A stretch of 8,617 nt of DNA from Trichodesmium sp. jk18x7bins.61 (GTDB lineage: Bacteria; Cyanobacteriota; Cyanobacteriia; Cyanobacteriales; Microcoleaceae). Location of the stretch: the NCBI GenBank assembly GCA_022822685.1, contig JAJEAQ010000434.1, forward strand, positions 1-8,617, in the 5' to 3' direction. The position numbers were made by a program, and so were the translations under genes. The notes under the pieces were generated by a model. That model worked only from the letters and a program-made list of their open reading frames with translations. It did not search any database and was not told the origin of the DNA. How positions within the stretch are numbered: position 1 is the first letter of the stretch; every line of letters starts with the position of its first letter. Shown piece after piece: positions 6,418-8,617 of this stretch.

Positions 6418-6693
6418 ATGAACCTAATTTTATATAGTAAGCCAGGCTGCCACCTTTGCGAAGGACTTCAAGAAAAACTCGAAGAAATATTGAAAGATTC
6501 CGAAAACTCCTGTAAATTTAACCTAGAGATTAGAGACATTACTACTCGTGATAATTGGTTTCAAGCCTATCAATATGAAGTACCCGTACTCTGTGTATAT
6601 AATGCGGATACCAAAAGCGAACAGCTTATACCACGCCCATCTCCGCGCATCTCGGTGAGTAAATTGCAGCAAATATTACAGAAGTATTTGTAA
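6418..6693 (+). CDS. Glutaredoxin-like (DUF836/thioredoxin-fold) protein
   Basis: An intact 91-residue protein with a thioredoxin fold. The first strand MNLILYSKPGC leads into the redox motif CHLC at residues 11-14, and the family cis-proline is in YEVPVL about 40 residues later. This matches the short glutaredoxin-like family PF05768 (glutaredoxin family protein) rather than classical glutaredoxin with CPYC. It probably acts in cytoplasmic thiol-disulphide exchange; the substrate is unknown. It is the first gene of a likely two-gene unit: murE starts 47 bases after its stop, on the same strand. The ATG at 6418 has no clear Shine-Dalgarno, which is common in cyanobacteria, and there is no in-frame alternative that would keep the first strand. 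Confidence 0.9.
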   Translation: MNLILYSKPGCHLCEGLQEKLEEILKDSENSCKFNLEIRDITTRDNWFQAYQYEVPVLCVYNADTKSEQLIPRPSPRISVSKLQQILQKYL

Positions 6694-6740
6694 ATCTTTA
6701 ATATTCGTAACTAAAAAAATTATAAAATCCTATTGGTAAT

Positions 6741-8228
6741 ATGAAATTGAGAGAATTACTAACAAAAGTTCAGAGTGTTTCGGTTTCAAATAATCATCCT
6801 GCTTTAGAAACAGAAATAACAGGTTTAGTCACAAATTCTCATGCTTGTCAGACAGGAGATTTATTTTTGGGAATGCCAGGTACTCGCGTTGATGGGGGAG
6901 ATTTTTGGCCAAGCGCGATCGCCAATGGTGCCATTGCAGCCCTAGTTTCCCAAACCGCAGCCCAAAAACACCAAGCAAAAGATGAATGTGTTATCCCAGT
7001 TGCCAATATGACACAAATTTGCTCGGAAATTGCTGCAGCTTTCTACGACTACCCTGGGCAAAAAATGAAAATGGTAGGTATTACTGGCACCAACGGAAAA
7101 ACTACCACTACCCACCTAGTGGAATTTCTGCTCAATCAGGCTCAACTACCTACAGCCCTATTTGGTACTCTTTATGCCCGTTGGCCAGGATTCCAAGAAA
7201 CGGCAGCCTACACCACACCCTTTCCTGTGGAATTGCAAAACCAACTTGCACAAGCGGTAGTAGCAGGTAGTCAGTATGGAGTTATGGAAGTTAGCTCCCA
7301 CTCTCTACATCAAAAACGAGTTTGGGGTTGTACTTATGAAGTAGCAGTATTTACCAATTTGACTCAAGATCATCTCGATTATCACAAAGATATGGATGAT
7401 TACTTTGAAGCCAAAGCATTACTATTTAGCTCAGACTATCTTAAGGGTAAAACTATAGTTAATGCCGATGATTCATACGGCCAAAAGTTGATTACTAGAC
7501 TGAAACCAGAGCAAATCTGGAGTTACAGCACTAGCAAAACTGAAGCTGATTTGTGGGCATCTGATTTAGAATATCAGCCCACTGGAGTGAAGGGAATATT
7601 GCACACACCCCAAGGCGACACAAATTTTGATTTGCCACTAGTTGGGCAATATAACTTATCTAATATGTTAGCAGCAGTGGGAAGTGTTTTGCACCTGGGT
7701 TTAGATTTGACAATGGTGGCCGCTAAATTATCAGAATTTCCAGGAGTACCTGGTCGTATGGAAAAGGTACAGGTAAGTAATGGACAAGATGTGAGCGTTA
7801 TTGTTGATTATGCTCATACTCCTGATAGTTTAGAGAATTTATTGAAGGCAGCACGACCTTTTATTCGTGGTCGGATGATTTGTGTGTTTGGTTGTGGGGG
7901 CGATCGCGACCGCACTAAAAGGCCAAAAATGGGTAAAATTGCTGCTGAATTATCAGATTTAGCTGTGGTAACTTCTGATAATCCACGCACTGAAAATCCG
8001 GAGAGGATATTAGAGGATATTGTGCAGGGAATATCTTCTGAGGTTAAATATTTGGTAATTGGCGATCGCTCCGAAGCTATTCACACTGCAATTATGGAAG
8101 CTCAACCAGGAGATGGAATATTAATCGCAGGAAAAGGTCATGAAGATTATCAAATTCTGGGTACAGAAAAAATCTATTTTGATGATCGGGAACAAGCAAG
8201 AGATGCTTTAAAAATTAAGTATGCCTAG
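6741..8228 (+). CDS. murE: UDP-MurNAc-tripeptide synthetase (meso-diaminopimelate ligase)
   Basis: This cytoplasmic Mur ligase adds meso-diaminopimelate to UDP-MurNAc-L-Ala-D-Glu, using ATP, in peptidoglycan precursor synthesis. The protein is 495 residues, the normal length. The N-terminal UMAG-binding domain covers about residues 1-108. The ATP P-loop GITGTNGKTTT is at 113-123. The central domain has MEVSSHSL (182-189), TNLTQDHLDYH (205-215) and FEAKALLF, whose Lys225 is the expected carbamylated lysine. The C-terminal domain has VDYAHTPDSL (355-364), GCGGDRDRTKRP (384-395), the DNPR diaminopimelate-specificity motif (413-416) and GKGHEDYQ (464-471). All key residues are present. Three HIP1 sites lie inside the gene. 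The start at 6741 is supported by the typical MKLRELL opening; no clear ribosome site is visible. It is in sharp contrast to the decayed genes to its left. Confidence 0.97.
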   Translation: MKLRELLTKVQSVSVSNNHPALETEITGLVTNSHACQTGDLFLGMPGTRVDGGDFWPSAIANGAIAALVSQTAAQKHQAKDECVIPVANMTQICSEIAAAFYDYPGQKMKMVGITGTNGKTTTTHLVEFLLNQAQLPTALFGTLYARWPGFQETAAYTTPFPVELQNQLAQAVVAGSQYGVMEVSSHSLHQKRVWGCTYEVAVFTNLTQDHLDYHKDMDDYFEAKALLFSSDYLKGKTIVNADDSYGQKLITRLKPEQIWSYSTSKTEADLWASDLEYQPTGVKGILHTPQGDTNFDLPLVGQYNLSNMLAAVGSVLHLGLDLTMVAAKLSEFPGVPGRMEKVQVSNGQDVSVIVDYAHTPDSLENLLKAARPFIRGRMICVFGCGGDRDRTKRPKMGKIAAELSDLAVVTSDNPRTENPERILEDIVQGISSEVKYLVIGDRSEAIHTAIMEAQPGDGILIAGKGHEDYQILGTEKIYFDDREQARDALKIKYA

Positions 8229-8245
8229 TATAGCTACCCAGAAGT

Positions 8246-8330
8246 AGTAGTAGGGTGGGCAAATCTGAGGCTGATTGAGACAAATATCAATAATTTCAAA
8301 TTGGCCCACCGAACATCCTAGGTATAGCAA
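8246..8330. repeat. Hairpin repeat, copy 1
   Basis: An ~85-base unit starting AGTAGTAGGGTGGGC and ending TAGCAA. GGTGGGC (8254-8260) pairs with GCCCACC (8304-8310) around a 43-base loop. It begins 17 bases after the murE stop, so its stem could act as a weak transcript end. The GTAGGGTGGGC opening resembles interspersed repeats known from many cyanobacteria (recalled, not searched). Confidence 0.7.
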
Positions 8331-8353
8331 AGATTTAGCAAAGGCGATCGCTA

Positions 8354-8436
8354 AGTAGTAGGCTGGGCAAATATGCTGATTGACGAAAAATATCAATAAC
8401 TTCAAATTGGCCCACCTGAGATCATAGTTGTAGCAA
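8354..8436. repeat. Hairpin repeat, copy 2
   Basis: A second direct copy, separated from copy 1 by 23 bases that include a HIP1 site (8344-8351). It shares AATATCAATAA and TTCAAATTGGCCCACC with copy 1 and has lost three bases in the loop. The left stem arm is GCTGGGC (8362-8368) against GCCCACC (8410-8416), one mismatch from perfect pairing. Confidence 0.7.
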
Positions 8437-8465
8437 ACATTGAACAAATTGATAGAATATAAATT

Positions 8466-8615
8466 ATGCTAAATTCACGTCAGTTCGATGGGCTAGACAA
8501 AGCTGAAAAAAAGGCTTTGAATAAGTTTGAAGGAATCTTTACTCAGCCTACTATGATGACTGATATTGTATCACGCTTGGACAATACCCAAATTTTTTGT
8601 GAGCTCGATGACTAG
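8466..8615 (+). CDS. Small ORF of 49 codons, unknown
   Basis: An open frame from ATG 8466 to TAG 8613. The product would be acidic and soluble: MLNSRQFDGL, a Lys-rich helix (DKAEKKALNKF), then TDIVSRLDNTQIF and an ELDD ending. I do not recognise it. There is no Shine-Dalgarno; the upstream sequence is AT-rich (ATAGAATATAAATT). Amino-acid usage is protein-like, but the short length and the eroded neighbourhood mean it may be a remnant or chance. It stops two bases before the window edge, so the following sequence could show whether the TAG is a premature stop. Confidence 0.35.
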   Translation: MLNSRQFDGLDKAEKKALNKFEGIFTQPTMMTDIVSRLDNTQIFCELDD

Positions 8616-8617
8616 GG

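Noticed and set aside
6986..7270. ORF of 94 codons inside murE
   Set aside because: It is an alternate frame within an intact, fully conserved murE.
8246..8436. CRISPR array
   Set aside because: There are only two long, imperfect units with an internal stem and one short spacer; no regular repeat-spacer pattern exists here or elsewhere in the window.
8208..8447. Minus-strand ORF of 79 codons with internal repetition
   Set aside because: It overlaps the murE end and the two hairpin repeats; its repeated text simply reflects the DNA repeat.

Overview
The window looks like a low-GC, low-coding-density stretch of a cyanobacterial chromosome. I found ten intact copies of the cyanobacterial octamer GCGATCGC (HIP1; starts at 1396, 2055, 4311, 4344, 4424, 5977, 6915, 7900, 8062 and 8344). 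The recognisable genes also have a cyanobacterial flavour. Long non-coding stretches and many dead genes would fit a Trichodesmium/Okeania-like filamentous genome, but that genus-level guess is inference only.

Layout. (1) 31-2939, minus strand: one large dead gene. Its broken reading frames line up as an AAA_35-type ATPase, a linker, a NACHT (STAND) NTPase with a complete Walker A and Walker B, and a C-terminal region of membrane segments. At least eleven premature stops and about five frameshifts interrupt it. (2) 2996-3367, minus: a decayed ~123-codon small gene just upstream of the ATPase gene and on the same strand. (3) 3387-3984: a GC-rich hairpin, a plus-strand coding remnant (3500-3715) and a 5'UTR-like hairpin. 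(4) 3985-4264, plus: a small protein with an inhibitor-I9/propeptide-like pattern. It is split by one +1 shift at CTT-TAA and followed by a terminator whose stem is two HIP1 sites. (5) 4372-5732: an IS630-family insertion sequence with near-identical ends and a transposase that has eleven in-frame stops but keeps its three acidic residues. (6) 5735-6125: the tail of another decayed gene, cut at its 5' side by the IS. (7) 6418-8228: the only clearly intact part, a glutaredoxin-like protein followed by murE. (8) 8246-8436: two copies of an ~85-bp hairpin repeat. (9) 8466-8615: a small unrecognised ORF.

Only the glutaredoxin-murE pair is confidently functional. The rest reads as an eroding accessory region. 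The most interesting part is the ghost of a two-ATPase STAND protein with a small upstream partner gene, an architecture that suggests a signalling or conflict/defence system. The small I9-like gene is also notable, because its lesion has the exact form of a +1 programmed frameshift site. The premature stops use TAA, TAG and TGA and replace unrelated amino acids, so decay explains them better than a recoded genetic code.
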